Shown one piece after another: positions 7,693 to 17,281 of a DNA stretch of 64,000 nucleotides. How positions within the stretch are numbered: the stretch's first letter is position 1; every line of letters starts with the position of its first letter. Below the pieces are notes generated by a model. The model was not told the origin of the DNA. It was given only the letters and a program-made list of their open reading frames with translations, and did not search any database. Both the position numbers and the translations under genes were made by a program. This DNA comes from Kibdelosporangium persicum (lineage in GTDB: Bacteria; Actinomycetota; Actinomycetes; Mycobacteriales; Pseudonocardiaceae), in contig NZ_JAAATY010000001.1 in NCBI RefSeq assembly GCF_013280595.1, forward strand, positions 377,987-441,986, read 5' to 3'.

Positions 7693-9678
7693 TCACTTGG
7701 CACGGAGCAGCCACACCAGATATGGCGTCCCCAGCAGCGCGGTGACGATGCCGACCGGGATCTCTGTCGGGGCGAGCACACTCCGGCCGACGGTGTCCGC
7801 CACCACCACGAGCACCGCTCCCAGGACTGCCGCCATCGGCATCAACCGGTGGGTCGCGGTGCCGACGATGCGCCGCGCGAGGTGCGGCGCGACGAGACCG
7901 ACGAAGCCCACGGTGCCGACGGCCGCAGCTGTGCCCGCCGCGAGCAGGGCGCCGCCGCACAGCACCAGCATCCGTGTCCGGCCCAAAGCCAGGCCCAGGC
8001 TGCGCGGCAGGTCATCACCGAGTGCCAGCATGTTCACCGCGCGACCGCCCACGATCAACATCACCGCGACGACCGCGGGCAGCAGCAGCCAGCCGAGCGT
8101 GCTGAGGTCACGCGCGTACGTGCTGCCGGCGAGCCACGTGAGCGCTGCCGTGATGTTCATCTGTGCCCCGACGACCATGACATTTACCAGCGCCATTGTC
8201 GTCGCGGCCATACCGAGACCGATGAGCACGACACGGGTCGGGTCGAGTTGCCGTGCGATGAGGACGATGATCACCATCGCCAGCACACCACCGGCTGTCG
8301 CGGCCACGGGGAGCACGGCGACCGGCGCCGAAGGGATGACGAGGATCACCAGCATCGCCGCGGCCGAGGCGCCGCCGGTGATGCCCATCAGTCCCGGTTC
8401 GGCCAGCGGATTGCGTACCACCGACTGCACGGCGACACCCGCGATCGCCAGGCACGCACCCGCACCCGCCGCGACAAGAATCCGTGGCAGCCGGAAGGAC
8501 ACCACCGCGTTCGCCATCTCCTGCCCGGACCCGGTGACGACCGACGCCAGATCACTCCAGCTGATGTCCATGTCGCCGACCCGCAGACCGACGACGGCGG
8601 CCACAGCCAGAAGACCGCACCCGATGACCAACGCGGTGACGAAGCGGGACTTGCGTGCCTGTGCCACGACGACAGCGGCACCGCGATCAGCGTCGCCGGT
8701 GATCACCCGCCTGGCCAGGACGATGAAGATCGGACCGCCGATGAGCGCGGTGACGATCCCGACGGGAAGCTCGCCGTACCCGGCCGACGGCGGGAGGGCC
8801 ACCTGCGCGGCCGCGTCCGCCGCCAGCACGAGCGTCGCGGCGGTCAAGCCTGCCAACGGAATCAGCAGCGAATGACCGTGAATGCCGAGCAACCGCACGG
8901 CGACCGGAGCGATCAGACCCACAAAACCAATGGGACCGGCGACGGTCACGGCGGCCGCGGCGAGAACCACCGCGAGCGACAGGGCCATCGGACGGACCCG
9001 GTTCACCTGCACGCCCATCGCCTGAGCGGTCTCGTCACCGAGCGACAGCAGATCCAGCGACCTGGCCAGCAAAGGCGCGAGGGCCGCTCCGGCAAGGACG
9101 ACCGCGCCGACGACCAGCGGCCGGTCCAGTCCTGTCTGCATCAGCGAACCGTTGCCCCAGAAGAACAGTCCCCGAGTCTGGTGCTCGTCCAGGATCTGCA
9201 GGAACTCCGCACCGGCCATGCCGATCAGCGAGACCGTGGCTCCCGCCAGCAACACCCGTCCGGGCGTCAGCACACCGCCGACGGTCAGCAGGTACACCAG
9301 CGCCACGGCGGCCAGACCACCGAGGAACGCGACTCCGCCGTTGCCGAACACCCCGGCGTTCACGCCAGCGAAAGCCAGTGCGGCGACGGCGAAGTACGCG
9401 CCCGCGTTGACGCCCAGCGTGTCCGGCGCCGCCAACGGGTTGCGCGTCGCGCCCTGGATCAGCGCACCCGAGACGCCGAGCGCTATGCCGACGACCAGAC
9501 CGGCCAGCGTGCGGGGAATCCTGCTGCCCCACAGCACGTTCCGGGTGTTCTCGTCCCCGTTGCCGGCCACGAAGGACAGGACGTCGAGGACACCGACACC
9601 GGCGGCGCCGAGCCCGAGGTGCACGACGATCACCGCGCACAGGACGACCGCGACGCCGCCGGTGATGAGCTTGGGCAT
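7693..9678 (-). CDS. FecCD-type iron-siderophore ABC permease, two-domain fusion
   Basis: A 661-residue integral membrane protein made of two FecCD permease domains in tandem (about 1-330 and 331-661), as in E. coli FhuB. Each half has about ten helices and the paired signature segments GVSGALIQGATRNPLAAPDTLG and GVAVQSVVRNPLAEPGLMG that contact the ATPase. It moves ferric-siderophore across the membrane. The upstream extension of the frame overlaps the binding-protein gene and is not coding; the ATG overlaps that gene's stop as TGATG, indicating translational coupling. Third gene of an iron-box-controlled operon. Confidence 0.9.
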   Translation of the reverse strand: MPKLITGGVAVVLCAVIVVHLGLGAAGVGVLDVLSFVAGNGDENTRNVLWGSRIPRTLAGLVVGIALGVSGALIQGATRNPLAAPDTLGVNAGAYFAVAALAFAGVNAGVFGNGGVAFLGGLAAVALVYLLTVGGVLTPGRVLLAGATVSLIGMAGAEFLQILDEHQTRGLFFWGNGSLMQTGLDRPLVVGAVVLAGAALAPLLARSLDLLSLGDETAQAMGVQVNRVRPMALSLAVVLAAAAVTVAGPIGFVGLIAPVAVRLLGIHGHSLLIPLAGLTAATLVLAADAAAQVALPPSAGYGELPVGIVTALIGGPIFIVLARRVITGDADRGAAVVVAQARKSRFVTALVIGCGLLAVAAVVGLRVGDMDISWSDLASVVTGSGQEMANAVVSFRLPRILVAAGAGACLAIAGVAVQSVVRNPLAEPGLMGITGGASAAAMLVILVIPSAPVAVLPVAATAGGVLAMVIIVLIARQLDPTRVVLIGLGMAATTMALVNVMVVGAQMNITAALTWLAGSTYARDLSTLGWLLLPAVVAVMLIVGGRAVNMLALGDDLPRSLGLALGRTRMLVLCGGALLAAGTAAAVGTVGFVGLVAPHLARRIVGTATHRLMPMAAVLGAVLVVVADTVGRSVLAPTEIPVGIVTALLGTPYLVWLLRAK

Positions 9679-10640
9679 CAGGCCGCCAGTGCCTTGCCCA
9701 CACCGTCGAGGATCTGCACGGCCGACAGCGGGCCGCCGAAGGTCCAGGTTCCCGGGTCGAGCGCGTACAGCTTGTTCTTCTTGACGAACTCGAGGTTGGT
9801 CCACACCGGATTGGCGGCGAGCGACCCGGTGAACGGGTTGTCGTTGGCCTGGGCGACGTAGATCAGGGCGGCGTCGGCCGGGATCTGGGTCAGTCCTTCG
9901 ACGCCCACGGTGGTCAGGCCCCACTTGTCCGGCTGGCCCTGCCAGGTGTTGCGCAGCCCGGCCAGTCCGAGGACCTCGGCGACGAGCGTGGTGCCGCCGA
10001 ACATCCGGATGTTCGGCGTGCCGTTGGCGGTGTAGGCCTGCGCGAACGCGTACGGCATGCCCGCGGGGATCTTCTGCTTGACCTCGGCGGCCTTCGCGTC
10101 GATCCGGCCGAGCACCTCACGGCCCTTGTCCTGCTTGCCCACGGCCTTGGCCAGCTCGGTGAAGTTCTTCTTCATCGTCTCGAACTGCGGGGCGACCGGG
10201 TAGTCGAACGACAGCACCGGCGCGATCGCCTTGAGCTGGTCGTGGTTGACCGCGACGGTCTTCTCCTCGCCGACGATGAGGTCGGGCTGCAACGCCTTGA
10301 TCCGTTCCAGGCTGGGCTCCTGGCGCTGGCCGACGTCGGCCACGCCGGCGGGCAGCGCCGCACCGGGCGCGGTGACCCACTTCTGGTAGCCCTCGTTGTC
10401 CGCGTTGCCGACCGGAGTCACGCCGAGCGCGACGAGTTCCTCGGTATAAGCCCATTCCAGCACCACGACCTTGGTCGCCGGCTTGGGCAGGCTGACCTGA
10501 CCCCGTGCCGTCTGGACGGTGATCGCCCCGCCGCCGCCGTCACCGGCACTGCCGCCGCCACCGGCGGTCTGCCCGGCCGTACCACCGCCACACCCGGCGA
10601 GGACCAACGCGACACACGCGACTACAAGCGCGCGAACCAT
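9678..10640 (-). CDS. Ferric-siderophore ABC transporter substrate-binding lipoprotein
   Basis: A 320-residue periplasmic-binding protein of the FhuD/FepB class. The N-terminus is a lipoprotein signal (VVACVALVLAGCGGG, lipobox LAGC at about 13-16), followed by a Gly/Ser linker. The mature part shows the class features: VVLEWAYTEELVALGVTPVG, PDLIVGEEKT and a long interdomain helix. It captures the ferric-siderophore outside the membrane and delivers it to the two-domain permease downstream, to which it is coupled by a TGATG overlap. The ATPase gene is 11 bp upstream. Confidence 0.92.
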   Translation of the reverse strand: MVRALVVACVALVLAGCGGGTAGQTAGGGGSAGDGGGGAITVQTARGQVSLPKPATKVVVLEWAYTEELVALGVTPVGNADNEGYQKWVTAPGAALPAGVADVGQRQEPSLERIKALQPDLIVGEEKTVAVNHDQLKAIAPVLSFDYPVAPQFETMKKNFTELAKAVGKQDKGREVLGRIDAKAAEVKQKIPAGMPYAFAQAYTANGTPNIRMFGGTTLVAEVLGLAGLRNTWQGQPDKWGLTTVGVEGLTQIPADAALIYVAQANDNPFTGSLAANPVWTNLEFVKKNKLYALDPGTWTFGGPLSAVQILDGVGKALAA

Positions 10641-10651
10641 TTCCTACTCCC

Positions 10652-11437
10652 TTACGCTGTGCGGCGCGGAAAACACGCCAGATACCCGGTCCCCGGGTCA
10701 CGGACCACGGTCACAGCCAGGCCGAACGCCTGCTCGATCGTCGCCGCGGTCAGGACTTCTCCGGCCGCGCCGGCGGCCACGATCTTCTGGTCGGCCACCA
10801 CAACGACGTCGTCGCCGTACGCGGCCGCCTGGGTGAGGTCGTGCAGGACGACCCCGCACGCGATGTCGTGCTCGTGGGCCAGCTTGCGGGCCACGTCCAG
10901 GACTTCGAACTGGTGCTTGAGGTCCAGGTAGGTGGTCGGTTCGTCGAGCAGGACGATCCGGGTCTTCTGCGCCAGCACGGTCGCCAGCCACGCGCGTTGC
11001 CGTTCGCCGCCGGACAGTTCGTCCAGCCGGCGGTCCGCGAGCGAGGCCGCGTCGGTGACGTCCAGCGCCCATTCCACCGCTTCGGCGTCCTCCGGCGTGT
11101 GCCGGGCGAAGGCGCCCCGGTGCGCGTAACGGCCGTGCCGCGCCAGTTCCCGGACCGTCACGCCTGCCGGAACGACGGGCGTCTGCGGCAGGAAGGCCAG
11201 GTGCCGGGCCAGCTCACGCCGCGGCAGCTCGGCCAGTGAGGTGCCGTTGACCTGCACGTTTCCGTCGATGGCCGGCAGCAGGCCGGCCAGGGTCCGCAGC
11301 AGGGTCGACTTGCCGCACCCGTTCGGGCCGACGAAGACCGTCACTGTGCCCGGCCGCAGCGCCACGTCGACGTCACGCAGCACAGGCACGCCCGCATGGC
11401 CCACTACCAGCCCAGTTGCTCGAAGCTCTCCCCGCAC
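10652..11437 (-). CDS. Ferric-siderophore ABC transporter ATP-binding protein
   Basis: A 261-residue ABC ATPase of the FecE/FhuC type. Walker A is GPNGCGKSTLL, the signature is LSGGERQRAWLA, Walker B is TRIVLLDEPTTYLDLKHQ, and the switch His lies in ACGVVLHDLTQ. I start it at the GTG preceding RGELRATGL, because the longer frame upstream crosses the iron box and promoter. It is the first gene of the uptake operon; the binding protein and permease follow. Having the ATPase first is less usual than last but common in actinobacterial siderophore loci. Confidence 0.9.
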   Translation of the reverse strand: MRGELRATGLVVGHAGVPVLRDVDVALRPGTVTVFVGPNGCGKSTLLRTLAGLLPAIDGNVQVNGTSLAELPRRELARHLAFLPQTPVVPAGVTVRELARHGRYAHRGAFARHTPEDAEAVEWALDVTDAASLADRRLDELSGGERQRAWLATVLAQKTRIVLLDEPTTYLDLKHQFEVLDVARKLAHEHDIACGVVLHDLTQAAAYGDDVVVVADQKIVAAGAAGEVLTAATIEQAFGLAVTVVRDPGTGYLACFPRRTA

Positions 11438-11456
11438 GGCGGCGACCCTAAACGAT

Positions 11457-11475
11457 ATAGGCAAGCCTAACCTAA
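11457..11475 (-). promoter_or_regulatory. Iron box (IdeR/DmdR operator) of the siderophore-uptake operon
   Basis: Read on the minus strand the 19-mer is TTAGGTTAGGCTTGCCTAT, differing from the IdeR/DmdR consensus TTAGGTTAGGCTAACCTAA at three positions. It lies 19 bp upstream of the GTG start of the ATPase gene, where a bound Fe-loaded repressor would block transcription. The operon content fits iron control. Confidence 0.9.
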
Positions 11476-11704
11476 TCGGGTAGGATTGATCACACTTTTC
11501 CGGCGCCGGTGCGGTGTGACCGGGTGAGCGCCGGGGAACGCACCGCGACCGGGTTCGTCCACTCGGCACGGTCGATGCGACTCATCGGTGGCCCGGCGAG
11601 TGTGCGATGTGCACCAGTCGGCCGATCATGCTACCGCCGTCTGTCCGAAGTGCGATGTCCGCGGCGAAACCCCATCCCTGCCGAACCGCCAAGGGGAACC
11701 GCCG

Positions 11705-13924
11705 ATGAAAAGGCTCATCTCCGTGCTGGTCCTGCTGGCCGGCGCGCTGGTCGGCTTACCCGGCGGGCTGGTGGCCTCCGCCGCCGTGCCCGCCGGCTTC
11801 ACCGACACCGCCGTGATCTCCGGACTGTCCGCACCGACCCAGGCCGCCTTCTCGCCTGACGGACGCGTCTTCATCGCCGAGAAGAGCGGGATCGTCAAGG
11901 TCTACGACGGTCTGGGCGACACCACGCCGACCGTTTTCGCCGACCTCAGGCCACAGGTGCACGACTTCTGGGACCGCGGCCTGCTCGGTCTCGCACTCCA
12001 CCCGCAATTCCCGGTCACACCGCATGTCTACGTGCTGTACACATACGACTACCTCGGGTGGGGGGACGTGTGTCCCGACCCGCCGGGTGCGACCAATCAG
12101 GGCTGCCTCGTCCAGGGCAGACTGTCGCGGCTGATCGCGAACGGCAACACCGCGTCCGCCGAACAGGTCGTGCTCACCGACTGGTGCCAGCAGTACCCGA
12201 GCCACTCGATCGGCTCGCTCGCGTTCGGCCCGGACGGCGCGCTGTACGTCAGCGGCGGCGACGGTGCCAGCTTCAACTTCGCCGACTGGGGCCAGGTCGG
12301 CAACCCGTGTGGTGACCCGCCCGGCGCCGCTGGGACGAATCTCAGCCCGCCGACCGCACTCGGTGGGGCACTGCGGTCCCAGTCCGTCCGTCGGGCGGCC
12401 GACCAACCGCGCACATTGGACGGGACGGTCATCCGTATCGACCCAGCGACGGGCGCGGGCATGCCCGGCAACCCGTTCGCGTCGAGCACGAACGCCAACG
12501 CCAAGCGTGTGATCGCGTACGGCCTCCGGAATCCCTTCCGGATGGGCGTCCGGCCCGGCACCAACGAACTGTGGGTCGGCGACGTCGGCTGGGGAACGTG
12601 GGAAGAGGTCAACCGGATCTCGAACATGACCGACGGCGTGGCCGAGAACTTCGGCTGGCCCTGTTACGAAGGCGGCGCCCGGCAGTCGGGCTACGACAAC
12701 GCGAACCTCACGTCCTGTGAGAACCTCTACGGCACCGGGCAGAACGCGCCGCACTTCGCCTACAACCACAGCAACAACGTTGTCGCGGGCGACGGATGCC
12801 CGACCGGCAGCTCCTCGGTCGGCGGAATGGCGTTCGAGAACAACAGCAATTACCCCGCCGAGTACCGAGGTGCGTTGTTCTTCGCCGACGCGTCCCGAGG
12901 ATGCATCTGGGCCATGCGCCGCAACGCTTCCGGCACGCCTGACCCGTCGATGATCACGCCGTTCGTGACCGGTGCCGCTGTGCCGGTGCACATCCTGTCG
13001 GGACCCGGTGGCGACATCTTCTACGTGGCGCTGAACGGCGGCCAGCTGCGTCGCGTCAGCTACCCGACCGGCAACCGCGCGCCGACGGCGGTCGCCACGG
13101 CGAACCCCACCAGCGGTGCCGTGCCGTTGAACGTCCAGTTCTCGGGCTCGGGATCGAGCGATCCGGACGCGCAGGCGTTGGCCTACGCGTGGGATCTCGA
13201 CGGTGATGGCGCGTTCGACGACTCGACGGCGGTGAATCCGGCGCGGACGTACACCACGGACGCGATCGTGCCGGTCAAACTCCGGGTCACCGATCCCGGT
13301 GGCCTGACGGACACCGCCACCGTGGTGGTGACCGCGGGCAATCCGGCCAATCCCGATCCGGTCCCGGTGATCGACACCCCGGACACCACACTGAGGTGGA
13401 AGGTCGGTGATCCGATCACGTTCTCCGGTCGCGCCACCGACGCCCAGGACGGTCCGCTGGCGGCCAGCGCGCTGACGTGGACGCTGCTGTTGCAGCATTG
13501 CCCGAGCAACTGCCATTCCCACACCGTGCAGACCTTCTCCGGCACCGCGAACGGCGGTTTCTCCGCACCCGACCACGAATATCCGTCCTATTTGGAGCTC
13601 GTGCTCACCGCCCGGGACTCCAGCGGGCGCACCGCGAGCACCTCGGTGCGGCTGGATCCGCGAACCGTGGTGCTGACGTTCGCCAGCAACCCGTCCGGCC
13701 GGACGCTGACGCACTTCAGCACCTCGGCGACGGCACCGTTCACGCGGACCGTGATCGTGGGTTCCGCCAACACGATCAGTGCTCCCAGCCCGCAGGGCAG
13801 CGGGCTGGTCAGGTACTGCTTCCGGTCGTGGTCTGACGGTGGCGCGCAGAGCCACACGATCACGGCTCCGGCAACACCGACGACCTACACGGCCAGCTTC
13901 CGGACGGCATTGCTGTCCTGTTAG
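11705..13924 (+). CDS. Secreted PQQ-dependent sugar dehydrogenase-type beta-propeller with PKD domain
   Basis: A 739-residue exported protein. Residues 1-29 are a Sec signal (KRLISVLVLLAGALVG, cleavage after ASA). About residues 35-450 form a soluble glucose/sorbosone dehydrogenase propeller: GLLGLALHPQF, the calcium-site-like GPDGALYVSGGDG, AYGLRNPFRMGV and VGDVGWGTWEEVN. A PKD domain follows at ~455-545 (SGSGSSDPDAQALAYAWDLDGDG), then a beta-rich tail. It probably oxidises or binds extracellular sugars. AAGGGGAA sits 9 nt before the ATG; a 39-residue upstream extension is not needed. A terminator hairpin follows the stop. Confidence 0.85.
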   Translation: MKRLISVLVLLAGALVGLPGGLVASAAVPAGFTDTAVISGLSAPTQAAFSPDGRVFIAEKSGIVKVYDGLGDTTPTVFADLRPQVHDFWDRGLLGLALHPQFPVTPHVYVLYTYDYLGWGDVCPDPPGATNQGCLVQGRLSRLIANGNTASAEQVVLTDWCQQYPSHSIGSLAFGPDGALYVSGGDGASFNFADWGQVGNPCGDPPGAAGTNLSPPTALGGALRSQSVRRAADQPRTLDGTVIRIDPATGAGMPGNPFASSTNANAKRVIAYGLRNPFRMGVRPGTNELWVGDVGWGTWEEVNRISNMTDGVAENFGWPCYEGGARQSGYDNANLTSCENLYGTGQNAPHFAYNHSNNVVAGDGCPTGSSSVGGMAFENNSNYPAEYRGALFFADASRGCIWAMRRNASGTPDPSMITPFVTGAAVPVHILSGPGGDIFYVALNGGQLRRVSYPTGNRAPTAVATANPTSGAVPLNVQFSGSGSSDPDAQALAYAWDLDGDGAFDDSTAVNPARTYTTDAIVPVKLRVTDPGGLTDTATVVVTAGNPANPDPVPVIDTPDTTLRWKVGDPITFSGRATDAQDGPLAASALTWTLLLQHCPSNCHSHTVQTFSGTANGGFSAPDHEYPSYLELVLTARDSSGRTASTSVRLDPRTVVLTFASNPSGRTLTHFSTSATAPFTRTVIVGSANTISAPSPQGSGLVRYCFRSWSDGGAQSHTITAPATPTTYTASFRTALLSC

Positions 13925-13938
13925 CTCCGAAGGCGGCC

Positions 13939-13961
13939 GGGGCGTCCGAAGTGGACGCCCC
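13939..13961. terminator. Bidirectional terminator hairpin
   Basis: Perfect 9-bp stem GGGGCGTCC / GGACGCCCC with a 5-nt loop (GAAGT), placed 15 bp after the sugar-dehydrogenase stop and 7 bp after the stop of the convergent debranching gene. No U tract, as is usual in high-GC actinomycetes. Confidence 0.75.
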
Positions 13962-13967
13962 TGACCG

Positions 13968-16076
13968 CTAACCGAGCGTCCAGTCGCCCGGCAGACCCGT
14001 CACGTTCGCGTCGTCCCCGCTGCCGTGGATGTCCACTGTGGCCGAACCGAGGCGCAGCTCGGTGAGGGCGAGGGAACCCCACTGCGCCGGGATGTTCGGT
14101 TTGACGGTCAACGTCCGGCGGGGCACGTTCGGATCCAGCCCGAGGAACGCGCGCACGAGCAGCATCGGCGCCGCGCTCGCCCACGCCTGTGGTGAGCACG
14201 AGGTGGGATAGGGCACCGGTGGGCTGAACCGGTCACGGGCGAATCCGCAGTACAGTTCGGGTAGCCGCCCGCCGAACGCCGCTGCGGCGTCGAGCAATCC
14301 GGTGGCCAGCCGCTGTGCCAACGCGATGGCGCCATCAAGATGGCTGTAGCGCAGCAGACCGGCCACAGCGATCGCTGTGTCGTGTGGCCACACCGACCCG
14401 TTGTGGTAACTCATCGGGTTGTACGCGCCCATGGACGCGGCGAGCGTACGCAAACCGTAGCCCGTGTCCATGTCGTCGCCGCTCAACCGCTTGATGATGG
14501 TGGCGGCGTGCTCGTCGGTGGCGATTCCCGACCAGAGACAGTGCGCCACGTTGCTGGTCAGGGCGTCCACCGGCGTCTTCTGACCGTCCAGTGCCACGGC
14601 GTACCAGCCCTTGTCGGGCAACCAGAACGCTTCGGCGAAGCGTCGCCGCAGCTGGTCCGCGTTGGCCCGGCACCGTTCGGCGAGCGCGGTGTCGTCGGAT
14701 GCTTCAGCCAGTTCCGCTCGTGCCAGCCAGGCCGCGTAGACGTATGCCTGGACCTCGCACAGGGCGATGGGCGCCCGCGCGATGCGGCCACCGGCGTCGT
14801 TGACACCGTCGAAACTGTCCTTCCAGCCCTGGTTGATCAGGCCTCGGTCGGTAGCCCGCCGGTATTCGACGAAGCCGTCGCCATCACGGTCGCCGTACTC
14901 GGTGATCCACGACAGTGCCGCGTCGGCGGCCGGCAGCAGCGACCGGATCGTCGCCTCGTCAGCGCCCCACCGCCAGCATTCGGCCAACAGCATGACGAAC
15001 AGCGGTGTGGCGTCGACCGAGCCGTAGTACTGGCTGCCACCGAGCACGCGGGTGTTGTCCGGCCCCATCCGCAGCTCGTGCAGAATCCGGCCCGGCTCCT
15101 CCTCGGTGAGCGGATCGACGCGCTTGCCCTGCAACTCCGCCAGCGTCTGCAGGGTTCCTGTGCCCAGCCCCACGTCCAACGGCAACGCCATCCACGCCGT
15201 CAGCAGGCTGTCACGGCCGAACAACGTCATGAACCACGGTGCACCCGCGGCGACGAACGGCCGGCCGTTGCGGGACGGGTCGTGGATCTGCAACGCGCCC
15301 AGATCGCTTTCCGTGCGGCGCAGCACCTGGGACAGCACGGGATCGTCGGCCCGGACCGCGGTGCTGGCACTGCGCCACGCCTGGATCTTGCGGGCCGGGC
15401 CACTGCTCTCCAGCTGCTGGCCGCGGTGGAACAGGGGCTTCACCCGGCGGTCGGCCAGCGTCGGCTGCACCACGATCTCCGTCGACCACCGGCCTTTGGC
15501 CGGGACGACCGCGTGCCAGCTCAGCATGCCGGGCACCACGACCGGATCGGCCGAGGCGCTGACCGAGAGGCCACGCGACCCGTCGTGCCGGTCACGCAGC
15601 AACAGTTCCGCCCCTGTGACGATCGTGTCGGCGTCTCGCTGGGCCGCCCGGCCCTCCTTGACCGCGAACAGGTCCTGGAAGTCGGCGTCCACGTTGAGCA
15701 CCAGCGTGACGACAGTCGCCTCGGCACTGAGGTTCTCGAGCGTGACGGTCTCGCGGAGACCGTCACCGATCAGCCGCTCGCGCACCACCAGCAGAGTGCT
15801 GTCCGCCTGACCGGCCCGGGGAGGCCGGCGCGCGACGAACCGGCCGACGAACGCCTCCGGCGTGATCACCGACAACGGGTGCGGCACGTCACCGTCCAGC
15901 CGCAGTTCCCACCGCGACATCAGCCGGGCGTCCCGGAAGAAGAGCCCCTGCGCGGTGCCCGGCCTGATGTCGCCGGTGTTGTCCGACAGGCAGAAGGTGC
16001 CGCCTTCCACGAGGGTCACCGTGCCGCCCGGACTGAACGTCGACACGGGTTCGCCCGCGTTGAACGCCTCGGTCAT
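13968..16076 (-). CDS. Amylo-alpha-1,6-glucosidase / glycogen-debranching family protein
   Basis: A 702-residue cytoplasmic protein. Residues ~10-230 are the bacterial GDE N-terminal domain (VEGGTFCLSDNTGDIRPGTAQGLFFRDARLMSRW). The rest is an (alpha/alpha)6 barrel of the amylo-1,6-glucosidase class with APWFMTLFGRDSLLTAWMALP, WITEYGDRDGDGFVEYRR, NQGWKDSFDGV and NGSVWPHDTAIAV. It would trim or debranch an alpha-glucan or related oligosaccharide. It overlaps the upstream glycosyltransferase by 4 bp (ATGA), so both share a transcript and the CIRCE element that precedes it. Confidence 0.85.
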   Translation of the reverse strand: MTEAFNAGEPVSTFSPGGTVTLVEGGTFCLSDNTGDIRPGTAQGLFFRDARLMSRWELRLDGDVPHPLSVITPEAFVGRFVARRPPRAGQADSTLLVVRERLIGDGLRETVTLENLSAEATVVTLVLNVDADFQDLFAVKEGRAAQRDADTIVTGAELLLRDRHDGSRGLSVSASADPVVVPGMLSWHAVVPAKGRWSTEIVVQPTLADRRVKPLFHRGQQLESSGPARKIQAWRSASTAVRADDPVLSQVLRRTESDLGALQIHDPSRNGRPFVAAGAPWFMTLFGRDSLLTAWMALPLDVGLGTGTLQTLAELQGKRVDPLTEEEPGRILHELRMGPDNTRVLGGSQYYGSVDATPLFVMLLAECWRWGADEATIRSLLPAADAALSWITEYGDRDGDGFVEYRRATDRGLINQGWKDSFDGVNDAGGRIARAPIALCEVQAYVYAAWLARAELAEASDDTALAERCRANADQLRRRFAEAFWLPDKGWYAVALDGQKTPVDALTSNVAHCLWSGIATDEHAATIIKRLSGDDMDTGYGLRTLAASMGAYNPMSYHNGSVWPHDTAIAVAGLLRYSHLDGAIALAQRLATGLLDAAAAFGGRLPELYCGFARDRFSPPVPYPTSCSPQAWASAAPMLLVRAFLGLDPNVPRRTLTVKPNIPAQWGSLALTELRLGSATVDIHGSGDDANVTGLPGDWTLG

Positions 16077-17248
16077 ACCCTGTCCCCGGCGGTGCGTTCA
16101 TAGGCCCGGTCCAAGGCCGAGTCCAGGGCCGCGAAGTCCTTCCGCAGAGTGGCCAGCGTGGTGGGCCGCGCCAGCCGCACGGCAGCACGGTAAGCGGCTT
16201 CATAACCCGAGCCGAGACCGTCCACCCCGAAGTGCTTCGTGACGTGCTCGCGGCACGCGGCGGGATCGATGGACCGCACCTCGTGCAGCGCGTCGACGAG
16301 TTCGTCCGGTTCGTCGCGGATCAGGCCGGTCACGCCGTCGACGACGACTTCCGGCACGGCGCCCGCGCGCAAGGCGACCACCGGCGTGCCGCACGCCATG
16401 GCCTCGATCATCACCATGCCGAACGGCTCCTCCCACCGGATCGGGAAGAGCAGGCAGCGCGCGGACGCCAGCAGCCTGCGCTTCTCCGTGGCGTCGGCGA
16501 CGCCGAAGACGTGGTCCTCGTCGGTCAGCCGCGGCCGGACTTCCAGCTCGAAGTATTCCTTCTCGATCGGCTCCGCGCACTTGCCCGCCAGCACCAGCGG
16601 TATGCCCGCGGCGTGCGCCGCTTCCAGCGCCAGGTGCGGCGCCTTGTCCGGATGGAACCGGCCGAGGAACAAGGCGTAGTCGTCCTTGTGGCGCTGGAAC
16701 GGCCATTCGTCCACCCGCAGGGCGTTGTGCACGGTGCTCAGCCAGTTCAGGTCCGGCGCGAGCTTGCGTTGCCGTTCGCTGATCGCGACGAGTTGGACGT
16801 CGTCGCCGAGCGCCCGGTAGTACCGGTAGAGGTCCGCGTCGACCGGGCCGTGGACCGTCACCACGGTAGGCAGGCCGGTGGTGGCGAAAACGGGAGCGTT
16901 GAGCGGTCCGGCGAACGTGTGGTCATGCACCACGTCGAGGCCATCGGCCGACGCGATCCGCTCGATCGCGCGGCGGACTGCCATCGCGTGCATGACTTCG
17001 GGATACGGCTCGCCGAGCCGTTCGGGGACAGTGCGATCCCACACCGGCTCGAAGTCCGCGGTGGTGCCGTTGCGGCCGGCGCCGACCAACGTCACGCGGT
17101 GCCCACGCGCCACCAGGGCATCCGCGAGATCGGCCACGACGGCCTCGACGCCGCCGTACGCACGGGGCGGGACATCGAAGTAGGGCGGGGCGACCAGTGC
17201 GATCCTGAGCCGATCTGCCACAGCGCCAGTGGAAAGCACGCTGCTCAA
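16073..17248 (-). CDS. Glycosyltransferase family 4 protein (GT-B fold)
   Basis: A 391-residue GT-B glycosyltransferase. The N-terminal Rossmann half has PPYFDVPPRAYGGVEAVVADLADALVARGH, the usual acceptor-side glycine loop. The C-terminal half has the nucleotide-sugar segment FLGRFHPDKAPHLALEAA and EEPFGMVMIEAMACGTPVVA, whose Glu pair marks GT4 retaining enzymes. The TTG start is chosen because GAGGAGGAGGA ends 3 nt before it. It heads a two-gene operon with the debranching enzyme, and a perfect CIRCE operator lies 33 bp upstream, so heat-shock repressor control is predicted. Confidence 0.88.
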   Translation of the reverse strand: MSSVLSTGAVADRLRIALVAPPYFDVPPRAYGGVEAVVADLADALVARGHRVTLVGAGRNGTTADFEPVWDRTVPERLGEPYPEVMHAMAVRRAIERIASADGLDVVHDHTFAGPLNAPVFATTGLPTVVTVHGPVDADLYRYYRALGDDVQLVAISERQRKLAPDLNWLSTVHNALRVDEWPFQRHKDDYALFLGRFHPDKAPHLALEAAHAAGIPLVLAGKCAEPIEKEYFELEVRPRLTDEDHVFGVADATEKRRLLASARCLLFPIRWEEPFGMVMIEAMACGTPVVALRAGAVPEVVVDGVTGLIRDEPDELVDALHEVRSIDPAACREHVTKHFGVDGLGSGYEAAYRAAVRLARPTTLATLRKDFAALDSALDRAYERTAGDRV

Positions 17249-17281
17249 ATCCTCCTCCTCGTCGTGACGGGCGAACGACTG

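Noticed and set aside
7555-9861. 768-codon open frame on the plus strand
   Set aside because: It is the antisense of the two-domain iron permease; composition is His/Gln/Arg-rich with no family features, and the permease is unmistakable.
11756-13855. 699-codon open frame on the minus strand
   Set aside because: Antisense shadow of the secreted sugar dehydrogenase, with no recognisable domain.
14340-16103. 587-codon open frame on the plus strand
   Set aside because: Antisense shadow of the debranching-enzyme gene.
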